Source of the DNA: Saccharum officinarum
Taxonomy: Eukaryota; Streptophyta; Magnoliopsida; Poales; Poaceae
Length of the DNA: 64,000 nucleotides
NCBI GenBank assembly: GCA_020631735.1
Contig: CM036215.1
Span: forward strand, 16,146,346 to 16,210,345
Direction of reading: 5' to 3'
Positions 49,345 through 61,227 of the stretch are shown here, piece by piece. The stretch's first letter is position 1. Each line of letters opens with the position of its first letter. Made by a program: the position numbers and the translations under genes. Below the pieces are notes generated by a model. The model made no database searches, had not been told where the DNA came from, and saw nothing but the letters and a program-made list of their open reading frames with translations.

Positions 49345-51223
49345 CGTTCTCGGCCTATAACATTTTAATCGAATGTTTCAGTAATTCAAAGGTAACTAAG
49401 TTATGTAAAGATCAATGTACGAAGAGTTAAACGGGAGTAACCTGGAGTGCGTCGACCCGCTGCTGTGAAGAGGACGGCCGTTGGCGAATGGCCGGACCTC
49501 CGCTCGGGGTCTGTGCTCGGATCTGGGAGAGGGAGGGAATCTCGCTGGGCTCGAGGATGCCATCGCCAAGCCAGTACCGCCCATGCTTCTTGCCTTGTCC
49601 GATCCTCATGACCATCGTCCCATCAATGTCATCGGTGCTCGGATCCCAGTCTGGCCCATGGACCGACCTTGCCTCCGACGCATACGAACTGATGCGGGTG
49701 TGGACGCTCGGGTTGCTATAGGACTCGGGCGGGTCATCCGGGGTGAAGGTGACATTGGACGTCGCCTTACCCTTGCGGGCCAGACCATATGCCATGAACG
49801 TGGAGATGGATTGGCCGCCGTGTGACGCCGACTACGAGAAAGACAACAAGATGATTAGAAGAAACATGCAGAATGGAGCATCAGAATACTAAAAATTCAC
49901 GTACCCATGCTTGCTTGTAAGCGCCGAGGCTGCGGCTGCCTTGATGGTGTGTGGGGCCTGTCGCTACCAGACGCCGCTCCCGCCCCACCTCGTGGTCCTG
50001 GATGTAACTCTCCGTGAACCACCTATCCACGATCATCTCCCAGCACTCCCGATACGACTCGCACCACCATGGAATCATCTACATGTCATAAAGAAGACCA
50101 AATTAAAGCTACTTAATCTCAAAATGAATCAATATTATTCTTCTTCATTTACCTCAAGGTACTGCTCCCGGGTCAGCGTACTCTGTCTTGCCTATGTCTT
50201 GGTGATCTTCTCACCAAGTTGCTTGGCGTAGTATTTCACGATGCAAGTGAGGCGCTCCTCATAATGCATGTCGGTGATTCGTTTTCTAGCACTTTTCACC
50301 ATCACCTTCTCCGCCTTGTCCTCCTGTCCCTCTTCACATCTGAAAAAAGTCTGCACATAGACACAATGTATCAATTCATTATGTCAAAAAAAGTCAAATG
50401 AATGTGATGTATTGATCAAAGTTGTGCGAGCGAGACTTACCCAAAACTCTCTCCTCACCCGCTCCTGCTTGTCTCCATAATCTACGTCGGGGGCATCTTT
50501 GTAGTGGTCCCACGATTTGGCCGGCTCAGTGTTCCCCTTGTGCGTGACAATGCCGGGGTAAAAGTGCCTGCACACAAGACCTAAGATGTGGTTGGGGTTG
50601 CGTGAGTCACCAGGCGACACAACCAACCAGTGCCTGCACAAGTTAATAACAAACATTATTAGTTTCTCTGACAATTTTCAACAGGTTATATGAAGTAGCT
50701 GTGATAAAATCTAAAGTTACTTACCTGTCCCCCTGGGGGCGGATCACTGGGCGTAGGGGAGGAAGCGGAGGCCCAGGGAGTTTCGAGGGACCTCGCAAGT
50801 AGATGCTGGCTGCAGCAGAGGAGCCCGAACCAGCTGTGCCTCCAGCCTCACAGTCCTGCTGTGCCTCGTCTCCCTCGTCGTCCGACTGCCGAACCAGCTC
50901 CTCGTCCGAGGAGTCCGGGGTACGGCGCTCCTCCTCCGGCACGTCACGCGGCCTGACTAGAGGAGGTCGGCCCCTCCTGCTACCGCTGCTGCTCCTGGCC
51001 CTCTGCCTCCTCCCGTCCGATGACCCCTCTTCTGCATCCACATTTTCATCGCGTGGCCTTTGGTACCTCGAGTTCACGTTCCTTGGCCTACAACTGCCCG
51101 CCATCTTTATTCAATCACCTGCAATTAAAAAGAAACAAACAAAACATATTATTACATGTATTAGAAATAGATGCTAAATAAATAAACAAAACACGATTAC
51201 AAAATAACATAGTATTACATGTA

Positions 51224-54200
51224 TTAGAAGTAATCATCATTATTGGGATTATCTGGATGATATGTCTCATCATCACTATCAAAATTGTCCAAATAAACAT
51301 CATTGTCGGAAGGTTCATTGTTGCCTTCATCGTCATCGTCTATATGTAATCGCTCAAGCATTTCTATGTCCTTGGCATTTTGCACCTCATCTCCTTCTTC
51401 CTCGTCATCGACCCTTTCATTGTCTACTTCCATTCCGATTGCCTCGGTTAAGTCTATCACCAACCTCCCTTGTAGCACATCTTCTTGATAGAACTCTCCA
51501 TCATATGTGCTTGGGTTAAAGTTGTAATCTTCATCGTTTGGGACAACTAGTCTACCATGTGGCGATACCTGGTGCACAATAGCCCAACCCTTAAGAGCCT
51601 TGTTACCTTGGCACGCGTATGACAAATAATAAACCTGCACGGCCTGGTGAGCCACAATAAAGACATCTTTTCCTTGATAGACGGAATCTTGTTGAATCTC
51701 GACTTGACCAATATTAGGGCTCTGTTTCGTTAGTCGAGGATTGAACCAGTGACATTTGAACATGACGAGATGAAGAGGTTTCAGACCATAAAATGAAAGT
51801 TCATAGATTTCTTCAATTATGCCATGATACTCGACGCCATCAGTGCCCGGAGTACAAACTCCGCTGTTTGTGGTTTTTCGATGGGGCCGAGCTCGCTCGT
51901 AGCTTGCTGTGTGAAAGCGATATCCATTCACATCATAACCTGAATAAGCTTTCACCTTATTATCGAAGCCATTTGCAACTTGTCTCAATTCCTGACTCAT
52001 AGTTGCATCGGTTTGGGCCTGCAAGCGCAAGAATGAAAGATTGTCGGACTAAGTACGCGAAACTCGGAATCTAGAACTAGGTACAAGGTAAATTGGACAA
52101 TACCTTCGTTTTGAACCAGGAAATGAAATCGGGCCTCCCTGCTCCCGGACCCTATGAAAGAAGGGTATCGGTTTGCCGTGGGGTAGGACCCCTTGGTTGA
52201 TGCCAGGATTCACGAATAAATTCCCTGTCCAAACGAGAAAGAATCAGTTGGATGCCGAATGGTGACAACGTATTGAAACAAGTTCTTTGAGAACTTACTC
52301 AATGAACGGCTTCGCCTCAGGTAGGTTTTGCAACACATATAGCATGATACTGCGCCACTCTTCGTTTTCCAAGCTCTTATTGATCGATCCACTTGCGCTT
52401 CCGAGTTGCCCTTGGAAAAGGCTGAGGTTGGATTCATTCTCGTCAGCATTGTAGCGAGGCAGTGGATTATGCATGCTAGGAAGGTTCTGTGTGTAGTATA
52501 GCTGTGTGAAGTTTGCCACCTCCTCCAGAATGGAAGCCTCTGCAATGGAAGCCTCAATTTTGGCTTTATTTCTACATTTTTTGCGAACGGCCTTCAGACA
52601 TCTCTCGATTGGATAGCACCAACGTGCCTGTATGGGCCCCCCCATACGTGTCTCATACGGGAGGTGCACAATCAAATGCTGCATCGACAAGAAGAAGTCG
52701 GGTGGAAAGATCTTCTCCAACTTACAAAGCAACTCAGGTGCCACTTTCTCCAAGTTTGCAACCACGGTCCGAGATAGCTCCTTGGTACAAAGCTGACGGA
52801 AGAAATAGCTCAACTCTGCCAGCACTAGCCAAACATGCTCAGGAACATAGCCTCGTACCATTGCCGGAAGAAGCCGCTCAATCCATACATGGTAGTCATG
52901 ACTCTTCATCCCGTTGACTCGCATAGTGCCTAAGTTCACTCCCCTGCTCAAGTTCGCTGCATACCCATCAAGGAACATTAACGCCTTGATCTATCGTAGT
53001 ACTTCCCTCCTTTGTTTGGGTTTCAAGACGAAATCGGCCTTAGGCCTTTTCCAGATCTTGCCATTTGCAGGAGGCCGCATCTCTTGCTGTGGTCTATCGC
53101 ACAACGTCGCCAGGTCCACTCTAGCCTTAGGGTTGTCCTTAGATTTGTCAGTGTCCATGAGTGTTGCCCAAAGTGCCTCGGCGATATTCTTTTCAGTGTG
53201 CATTACATCAATGTTATGGGGCAGTAGGAGGTCATCGAAATAGGGGAGCCTCGTCAAGCCGGAATTATGAGTCCACATGTGTTGCTCACCATATCCCACA
53301 AAACCACCTTCTTCATTAGGCACGAGAGCATCTATCTGAGCATGAACCTCGGCACCGGTCTTCAAGTGCGGTCTAGGGTCCGTGACTACGACACCTTTCC
53401 TAAAGTTCTTGGTGTCTCGTCAGAATGGATGGTTGGAATCTAGGAATTTACGATGTTGATCGAATGACGAATACTTGCCACCCTTCTTCAACCAAATGAA
53501 CCTCACAGCTTCCTGGCATATTGGGCATGGAAACTTCCCGTGAACACACCAGGCACTGAATAACCCATATGCCAGGAAGTCATGCATGGAGTATTGGTAC
53601 CAGACGTACATTTTGAGGCTTTGCTTTATAGCTCGGTCGTATGTCCATACCCCTTCATTCCAAGCTTTGACCAACTCATCAATCACAGGCTCCATGAACA
53701 CACCCATATTACTCCCTGGGTGTCCAGGAATTATCAATGTCAAGATCACATTATGTCGTTGAAATGCGACGCCAGGGGGGAGATTGAGGGGGATCACAAA
53801 CACGGGCCAACATGTGTAAGGGGCGGCCATCATGCCATAAGGATTGAACCCATCTGTTGCCAGTGCGACACGTACATTACGAGCCTCATCGGATTTTCTC
53901 ACGATGTTTGTCATTAAAGTTGATCCATGCTTCACCATCAGATGGATGTACCATCTTGTCAGGATTGTACCGTTTGCCATTCTTGTGCCACGTCATCTGT
54001 TTTGTAGTTTCCTCGGTCATGAATAGCCTTTGAAGCCTCGGCACAAAGGGAAGGTGCCGTAAGACTCGGGCGGGTATCTTAAGTTGTCTCTTCTGACCAC
54101 CACCATCACCAGACTCTACCTCTAGGAACCTAGAGGTTTTACACTTCGGACAGTACTTTGCCTCCTTGTGTTCTTCCCGAAATAGGACACACCCATTCGA

Positions 54201-54839
54201 ACAAGCATGTATCTGCTCATACGGCATCTTTAGTGCTTTAAGGAGCTTGTGTGCCTCGTACATGGTCTTTGGCAACACGTGGTTTTTTGGAAGCAGGGTG
54301 CCAACCACGGCCAACACCTTATCGAAGCCTTCTCGACTCCAGTTTAAATCAGACTTCAACCCCATCAAGCGACTAATGGCATCCAACTGAGAGACCTCAG
54401 AATGAGCGTGAAGGGGTTTCTGTGCCGAGTCCATCATATACTTAAACGCATCTACGGCTGCCTGCATCTCCGCCTCCTCACGTCCTTTAGCAAACTGTGC
54501 TTGGTGAACATCATCTACCATGTCTGCTACCCCGGCATCAGCATCGAAAGCCTTGACGCGTTGTCTCACCACCTCCTCTCTCATACGATCGGCTTCACCA
54601 TGGTGGACCCACCGAGTGTAGTTCGACGTAAACCCATTCTTGTGCAGATGTATACCCATGACTTCCTGGTTTTGCATTCTCCTGTTACCACACTTGCTGC
54701 AGGGACACAAAGCCATTTTCGGGTATTTAGCGGCCTTGCCAAATGCACGCTTCAAGAAACGCTCGGTCTTGTTCATCCATTCAATGCTAGCATCACCCTG
54801 ACTTGTCCGGCCCGTGTACATCCACTGACGGTCCTCCAT
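51224..54839 (-). pseudogene. CACTA transposase gene tnp2, three exons, broken
   Basis: Exons: 54839-52299, 52224-52104, 52018-51224 (introns GT-AG, 74 and 85 bp, frame kept). Domains in order: Transpos_assoc (MEDRQWMYTG, C45-x-C47-x2-C50), a C213/C217/C230/C233 zinc site, tnp2 core (ATDGFNPYG, YGLFSAWCVHGKFPCP, HNIDVMHTEKN), DUF4218 (MKSHDYHVWI, RWCYPIERCL), DUF4216 (YRFHTASYERARPH, FKCHWFNP), then an acidic tail. This is the full En/Spm TNPD/tnp2 layout. Damage: a one-base shift near 53900 by an AAAA run, TGA at 53420-53422, TAG at 52991-52993, TAG in exon 2. Tnp2 would cut and rejoin the element ends. Only exon 1 contains the shift, so it is recent decay, not a fragment. Confidence 0.92.
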
Positions 54840-54932
54840 CCTCTAGCATATATAACATCTCCACAGGTGACCATCAATTACATCTACGCGGTGTCCCTAC
54901 TCTCTAATAGGTGAGGATAGGTCCTAATCCCA

Positions 54933-55131
54933 CCCGCGGATGCGTAGATAAGGTTAGTTTCCATGCTCCACTCCTAGCCGAGACAGAATTTCGGCAGCAC
55001 CTCCCCGTTGTTCTCCTGATACACGTCCTGCAAGGGAGAGTGTGTATCCGGAGAACAACAGGGGGTGATGCCAAAACACCGTCTCAAATCGGAGCGGACC
55101 ATGGAAACTAACCCATCTACGCATCCGTGGG
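54933..55131. repeat. Near-perfect 199-bp inverted repeat upstream of tnp2
   Basis: Left arm starts CCCGCGGATGCGTAGAT and the complement of the right arm starts CCCACGGATGCGTAGAT. Pairing continues inward through GTTAGTTTCCATG and then GTTGTTCTCC-GATACAC, to a loop of about 16-20 bases at 55028-55045. It lies about 95 bp upstream of the tnp2 ATG. Read as RNA it would fold into one long hairpin. Confidence 0.88.
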
Positions 55132-55281
55132 CTGTCCAAAAAACGTGGACAATCCGAAACAGATACGGTCGCAGATATGCAAAGATCCGCATACCTCCAA
55201 CCGTATCTCTTTCGGACGGGAGACGCCTAACTGGGCTACACCGATCTACGACAAACATGCGGAAAAAGAGGTGATTTATAC

Positions 55282-56670
55282 CTGGGGTGTCGGTGAAGTC
55301 AGGCTGGCGGGGCAGTGACGAGTCGACGCAGTGGTGAGGCGACGCAGTGCAGGCAGACCCGCGACGCCGACGAAGACAATCGAGGACCTCTGGGTCACCT
55401 CCGACAGGTCCTGCTCTGCAAAAGAAGAAACACAAGACTATAAACGCAAAATTTTGGCAGCACCTCCCCTGCACGGGGAGGTTTCCAAAACCTGCAACAA
55501 ACAACGGCACGATGGCCGACAATCACAATGGCATGAAGGCCGATAAGCACAGCGGCACGAAGGCCGAGATCAGCCTAGCCCAATTTTCAGGTCTCAAATT
55601 AACTGCACATAAATACATGAATTTTTGGCCCATTAATTTTTGCAATCTCAGATTATAAGCCCAATCCATATAGATAAAAGATTAGCTTAGCTTATTTAAC
55701 ATCACATGAAAGCCCATGTCATATATTAATCAACAATTCAAATACACAGGCCCTACACGCAGCATCTTCATCTACTATAGCTTCAAATACAATGCCCATG
55801 TTATATTGGCTGTAGGTTCATGCAGTGAGCAGGCTGATTATTTACAATATTATCACATTTCAGGAATGACTGAACCAAAGTAACAACAAATATATTTCAT
55901 ATTCTATTAACACTACTTCCTATGTAAAACATCTGCAACAATCTTCCATCTCATACAACTCAAGATACTTGCACTACTGTGGCAGACGAAGCAGAAAAAA
56001 TGACAATCACAGATAGAGAGATTAGAGAGATAAAAGAATGATTGGTTTAACATGTGGAAATGTTCAGCCCAACAAAACAAGGAACGCCGAAAAGTTACAG
56101 CGAGCCCGACAGTAAGGGAGCCCATCTCCTCTCCTCTCCGTTTGTGATGTGGAAATGTCTACCTAGTGCGGTCAACCGTGCCTGTTAGCGACATGGAGAA
56201 GAAGATGTGCCTTCTGACTGACTTATTGTGGTTGCAGCTGCTCTATGTAGTCTACCATGCATGAGGTAGCAGGCAGGGAAGGGAGACAGACACAGACAGG
56301 TTCAGGTTGCTCCGTGCCAAAAGGGAAAGAACAAACGGGGAAAGGGAAGGCTGTGCCTATGCGGTGTCAGCCGCCGGCTCAGCTCAAACTCAACCACACG
56401 AGTAGGAGGAGCACAGTACTTGGTGAGTCCGTGGTATTCCGACACGGACACGACGACTCGCCATGCTAGCTAGGTGTGTGCTGCTATCCAGGCGCTCAGC
56501 CTATTCGAATCCGGGTGCCGGGCGGTACACGATGACACGTTAGCGAAGTCGACCATTGCTAGTTCACTCCTTTTCTAAACCAACAAAACAGCACAAGAAA
56601 AAGAAGAAGAATCGACCATGATTACTCAATCCCCACGTCCCAACTGGTAGTGTGGGTTTGAGTACTCACC
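55282..56670 (-). other. 5' leader region of the CACTA genes, with possible untranslated exons
   Basis: On the minus strand a strong donor (CACG|GTGAGT, exon end 56670) follows the GC-rich block, and a candidate exon 55415-55282 is bounded by TTTTGCAG and CCCAG|GTATAA. No coding frame is convincing here. A short perfect stem (ACCTCCCC, 55462-55482) repeats a motif from the hairpin at 54933-55131. The rest (55483-56650) shows nothing I can name. Confidence 0.4.
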
Positions 56671-56689
56671 GTGAAGGTGCTGCTCAGAG

Positions 56690-56960
56690 GAAGCTTGCAC
56701 GAGCGGATCCGGCTCGCCGACGGTGAAGACGGTGTCGGAGAGCTCTAGATGCGAGGCGGAGCGGTTGCGCGGCGGAGCGGCGGACACACGCGGGCGGCCA
56801 GCGAGCGCGGGCGGGCTGGGGCGGCGCGGGCGGGCGTGTGCGGCGCGGCCGGGCCGGGGTTGCGCGGTGGAGCGGCGGCGGCGCGGTGGAGCTGTGGCGG
56901 CGGCGGCGGGCGCTGAGCCGAGCGGGGTGGGGGCGGCCGCGCGCGCGTGATAGGGTTTGG
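56690..56960 (-). promoter_or_regulatory. GC-rich first-exon/promoter block of the CACTA element
   Basis: A very GC- and CpG-rich stretch just inside the right subterminal repeats. In maize Spm the equivalent place holds the GC-rich, methylation-sensitive downstream control region in the untranslated first exon, so I infer the same role. ORFs on both strands here are compositional. Confidence 0.5.
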
Positions 56961-57004
56961 GGGGGAGGGTGGGGGATTTTGGGCCAGCGGCCCAATTTCT
57001 ATTC

Positions 57005-57564
57005 GGCCTTTGCCGAGTGCTCCAGAAAGGGGCACTCGGCAAAGATTTTTTTAATTTTTTTTTAAAATTCTTTGCCGAGTGCCCCATGACCTGGCACTCG
57101 GCAAATTATTTTTTTTTTGTTTTTTTTGCCTCATTTTTTCTGGGGCCTTGCTACAGTAATTGAATCTCAATTTCAAAATTTTGGGCAATTTTGAGTAATT
57201 TACTGTATTTCCTTAATTTTTTCGTTTCGTTGAATTTTTTCGAATATTTCAAATTTGAACCGAATTTTAAAAAATCTTTGCCGAGCGCCAAACGGTGGGG
57301 CACTCGGCAAAGGCTAACGGCAAGTGGCCGCCGTCACGCCGGCCACCTTTGCCGACGGCTAAAATTTGCCGAGTTCCCAGCCCTCGGCAAAGGAAAAATT
57401 TACCGACGGTCCACCTTTGCCGAGTGCCTAGCACTCGGCAAAGGCTGCTTTGCCGAGGGCATTTCTTTGCCGAGTGTCTCTGGGTCTGGCACTCGGCAAA
57501 TATTTCCTTTGCCGAGTGCCCGAGGAAATACGCTCGGCAAAGAATTTAGCCTTCGGCAAAGCAG
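57005..57564. repeat. Right subterminal repeats of the CACTA element
   Basis: Inverted CTTTGCCGAGTGC / GCACTCGGCAAAG pairs at 57005-57104 and 57275-57560. Unlike the left side there is no regular tandem array. Confidence 0.92.
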
Positions 57565-57582
57565 CTGTGTCCTGTAGTGATG

Positions 57583-57775
57583 CTGTAAACTGACAGCAAT
57601 TACTGGATTATCAATGCCAGATCAAACTTCGAACTGGCTGGTGACCATGTCGATATTACAGCTAGATCAAATGGCGAACCGGCGGTAATGACCATGGCCA
57701 TCACTGCTGACATTTCACTGTCGTGGACCAAAACCAGTGGTAATAGAAGGTTGCGAACCGACGGTGATGTTCTAG
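57583..57775. repeat. Right half of the older repeat split by the CACTA element
   Basis: Shares AACCGGCGGTAATG, ATCACTGC and ACCGACGGTGATG-type words with 36165-36402. Confidence 0.45.
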
Positions 57776-57784
57776 GTTAGTAGC

Positions 57785-58265
57785 TATGCTATAGCTGAGT
57801 ATTTTTTTTATCTAGGTTAGTAGCTACGCTATACCGAAGGTAGAAAAAATGTAGTGATCTACTACGCCAGAAGCAGGAGGTAGCTACTAGCTAGCTAGAA
57901 CTGACCAGCAGACCAGGTGCGTTTTGTGGTACAGGAAAGCATGCATGGATGAGTCTACGAGAGGGGTCCAAAGCTGACCAACTGGGAGGTCAGTCAGTAT
58001 CTTGTTCGACGACGCACAGTGCTCAGACCACTAACCAACAAGGACTGATCGAGACCACATATGCATGCAGGGTCGTCGGTCCAGCAAATATTCTCACTGG
58101 CTTGATCATATTTTCGTCGGTCTATATCAGCAGCACCGTACCCATGGTATGACGGACGTAGGTAGCTGCACGATCTAGAATTACCATGAACTCTAGTGCT
58201 TGTCGATTGCATGCATTTCCTTCAGTCGACACGTGTGGTTAGAAAACAGAGAACAAATTTTGCTG
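57785..58265. repeat. Locus repeat, unit B
   Basis: Same ordered blocks as unit A (34430-35410), for example GGTCCAAAGCTGACCAACTG at 57966 and CCAGCAAATATTCTCACTGG at 58081. It lacks the MITE seen in A and is cut at its right end by a partial MITE. Confidence 0.75.
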
Positions 58266-58400
58266 ACTCCCTCGATCCCATATTAAGTGTCATTATGCGA
58301 TTTATCTTAGTCAAACTTTCTTAAATTTGATTAAATTTTTAGAAACTATTAGTAACATTTGTATCTCTAGATAAGTCTATTACGAAAATAAGTTGGGATG
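58266..58400. mobile_element. Partial Stowaway-like MITE
   Basis: Starts CTCCCTCGATCCCATATTAA and has the usual TTTGTATCTCTAGA-type interior, but no matching right end. One half only. Confidence 0.5.
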
Positions 58401-59319
58401 TGTTTTTTTTGCTGTTCTGGTTGGAGTATGATGCTTGCTTGTAAACTGGTAACCCCAGTGCAGGATCGGGGTTCAAACTTAAGCTTTCTAATAAAGTCCT
58501 GCTGAGCCTTTGATATAAAAAAGTGTTGTACCAGTAAACAGCTCTACTTTAATTGTCATCATGCCAATGCAATTTTGGAGGACTGTCTATATAGCTACTA
58601 GGATCGATAACCCCTGCCAGCTCGATCTATATCCCACATGCCAGAGAGTTGGTTATCAAATTTTGATCTAAAAGAGAAGAAATATATTCTGGTTAGGGTT
58701 GTTGCATTATGTTGGTAATTTGGAGATGTCGTAATGATCTAACCTTTGAAAATTGCAAATATACATCTTTTATGTAGGCTATTTTCAGGAACGTACTGGT
58801 TGTGGTTTTGGGCGCAGTTGTAGCATGATGATAAAACAAACGAGCCTTTCTGTTTAGTGAGCAGAAAATTTGAGAGCATTGTATTGGAGTTGTTCACCTC
58901 TCATGGATGAAAATGTAAATATAGACTATGTCATGCATATATAACTTCTGCATTTCTTGTTCTCCTGATTCATCAGTATTGTCTCTGAAAACGATAATGA
59001 TAAGCCACGGTCGTCCATCCGTGACTCTTGTTCAGACCCGGCTCTGTAGGAGGGGCCCATCTCTCCGTCTCTCTCAGAAATAGAAAAATAAATCCCCACT
59101 CGCTCATCCTTATCCGCCTGGCACCCGACGCAGAAGCGTGGCTGCTCATTCGTTCGCGCTGCTTCCCCCACTGCATGCTCGTCGGCTGCCACGCCGTGCC
59201 CCACCACCACACGCCCCATCGCCGGCCATGCCACGCGCCCATCCCAGGCACCTGTGCTGCTCGCTCCCTCGCTGTCCGTCCATCCATCTCCCATCACTGC
59301 CGCGCACGCCACTGACCCT
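58401..59319. other. Intergenic DNA
   Basis: No recognisable gene. The ORFs at 58926-59499 on both strands lie in a GC-rich stretch at the edge of the next repeat and have no known domain. Confidence 0.5.
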
Positions 59320-60255
59320 GCCATGGCCGCTAGGGCACATGTACCGTGGCACCTCAGGTCTTCCCTGACTAAGCCAAAGGCATCCACGAGCACAAAGCAG
59401 TGCTGATGGTGCTCGCGCGGTGCGGTTTGCCACCACCTTCGACCCCGATGGCTGGAATCGACCGGCATGATCTTTGCCGCCCCTATATTGCATATGCATG
59501 TTTTAAATGTTTCAGGCGCTTCAGATGTACGTTATACTTATTTCATATTGATGTTGCAAAAGTAGAACGAGGGATGTTACACATGTTTCATACTATGCTG
59601 CAAGTATTTTAGACGCATGTTGCAAGCGTTTGTTCAAAAATTTTCATCTGTTTCCAGATGTATGTTGCAATCGTTTTTAATCTGGATGTTGCATATGTTG
59701 CAACTGTATGTTCCAAATGTTTCAGTTGTTTCAGTCTTATGTTGCAACAAGTGGTTTCATGTTGCAAACTGCTAATGTTTTATTTTGATGTTTCATGTGC
59801 TTCACACACATGTTGCAAGAGTATGTTCCAAATATTTCATCTGTTTTCAGTCATATGTTTCATTCATGTTGTAAGTGTTTTATGTTGTTCGGCCGGGGAC
59901 GAGCCGGGGGCCGGCGGACGGGGCACGTGGTGTACTGGGGGCCGACGGACGAGGGCGCTGGGGCCGACGGACGGAGGTGTCGTGGACCGGTAGATGAGGG
60001 TGTTGTAGGCCAGGGCGAGCTGGGGGTGTGTTCGTCCTTAGCCGCTCATCCCGACTCCCTGTGTCACCCGCATAGAGAGTCGAAGATAGAGTTGGGGGCC
60101 AGGGGAAGGACCGGTGGCACAGAGATGGGGTAGGGCGCACCCGTGGGCGGGGCGAAGGCAGACGGGGCGGGCAACGTGGGCGTCCGAACACGCTTCTCTC
60201 TCTGGACGTCCCGACACATGCGTCCGTCCGGATGTCCGGGCGCTAGCCATAACAC
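59320..60255. repeat. Dispersed repeat with TGTTGCA/TGTTTCA motifs, diverged relative
   Basis: Same order of parts as 1952-3335: a GC-rich lead (CCCCGATGGCTGGAATCGAC), the motif run (about 59490-59890), then a G-rich tail. It lacks the solo LTR, so it shows the uninterrupted form. The right edge near GTCCGGGCGCTAGCCATAAC is a guess. Confidence 0.6.
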
Positions 60256-60329
60256 TCTGAAAAACTATGTAAACTCGTTGTATACGGATGCTCAGCGGCA
60301 GGAAGTTCTCTTGTATATATTTTCTAAAA

Positions 60330-61070
60330 AAGATTACAACTGATCAGGTGCGTTTTGTGCAACCAATGGTCGTACACGCATACGCATGAATGAGACTATG
60401 AGAGGGTCCAAAGCTGACCAGCAACTACCGTCTACCGGGGGGAGGTCAGTCAGTATCTTGTTCGACTTCCAGTAGTCTCTATAGCCCAGCCAGCCAAACC
60501 CTTTCTCACCGCCGCAGCTGGTTGATGGTTCCCCACCCAACGTCGGTGTCTCGGTGAGACGACGTACGCAGTGCGTGCTCAGACTTGAAGTATGCCACGT
60601 CGACTTCCTATATATCTACTAACCATGCATTAACCAACAACAAAGACTGGACTTAACCATGCATGCAGCAGCTGGGTCGTCGTCGGTCCAGCAAATATTC
60701 TCACTGGTTTATTTGCAGATCATGTTTAATTTTCGTCGGTCAATAATATCAGCAGCACCCATCGTATGACTGTGAAGACTACTCTCTACTGCATGTCGAT
60801 TGCATGCATGCATTTTCCTTCCATCACGTGTAGTAGAAAGCAGAAAATAAATTTTGCTTAGATATGACTGGACATGTGTACTACTTCAAGAGAGACTGTC
60901 AAACTTGCTGCTTCCACGTATAGCTGTGAAGAGGTATGACCTAGCAAGCTGCATGATCGAGAATTAACTTCCCTTCTGTCACGTGTGGTAGAAAACGGAA
61001 AACATAAATTCGCTTGTGAGTTCTGGCTCGAGACACATTAAAAGAGACTGTCAAACTTGTTGCTTCTCCG
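60330..61070. repeat. Locus repeat, unit C
   Basis: Closest to unit A, sharing CTTCCAGTAGTCT, AGCCAAACCCTTTCTCACCG and CAAAGACTGGACTTAACCAT. Its last part is itself doubled: TCACGTGT-AAATTTTGCTT-GAGACTGTCAAACTTG at about 60823-60915, and again at 60978-61067. Confidence 0.75.
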
Positions 61071-61227
61071 AATCAAAATAGACTGGAATTTGCAGATTAC
61101 TTGGTTAGTTGAACGCATACTTACTCGGACTAAGTCCTTGACTTAGTACCAGCACTTGCATTTTTATGTGTGTTTGATCGACAACAAAAGGAATTACTCA
61201 TTTTATGTGTGTAGAATTTACAGAATG

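Larger units (their letters stand above)
37383..51104 (-). pseudogene. CACTA TNPA-like gene (Transposase_24), seven exons, split by a gypsy insertion
   Basis: Exons on the minus strand by splice sites and frame: 51104-50725, 50633-50441, 50350-50153, 50078-49905, 49831-49442, 49354 to 37559 (interrupted at 37761-49344), 37475-37383. All junctions are GT-AG and keep frame, giving 545 codons without the insertion. The N-terminus is Arg/Ser-rich and acidic. The middle has HWLVVSPGDSR, EFWTFFRCEEG and MIPWWCESY, features of plant Transposase_24 (Ptta/En-Spm). Exon 6 is a Glu/Arg-rich coiled coil. One in-frame TAG (50192-50194) lies in exon 3. TNPA proteins bind subterminal repeats and help excision. 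The start at 51104 is the first ATG, 120 bp after the tnp2 stop. Confidence 0.85.
36403..57579 (-). mobile_element. CACTA (En/Spm-type) DNA transposon, 21,177 bp including a nested gypsy element
   Basis: Ends are CACTACTGGATTCAGG at the left and, on the opposite strand at the right, CACTACAGGACACAGC. A perfect 3-bp target duplication ATG lies outside (36400-36402 and 57580-57582). Both subterminal regions are packed with CTTTGCCGAGTGC / GCACTCGGCAAAG motifs, the transposase-binding repeats of this superfamily. Two genes read leftwards from the right end: tnp2 then a Transposase_24 (TNPA-like) gene, the normal En/Spm pairing. Without the nested element and its extra TSD the length is 9588 bp. 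Both genes carry stops, so it is not autonomous, but the ends look usable in trans. Confidence 0.96.

Noticed and set aside
56626..57087. 153-aa Pro/Ala/Arg-rich ORF and overlapping ones
   Set aside because: Composition effect of the GC-rich CACTA first-exon block; frames on both strands are open.
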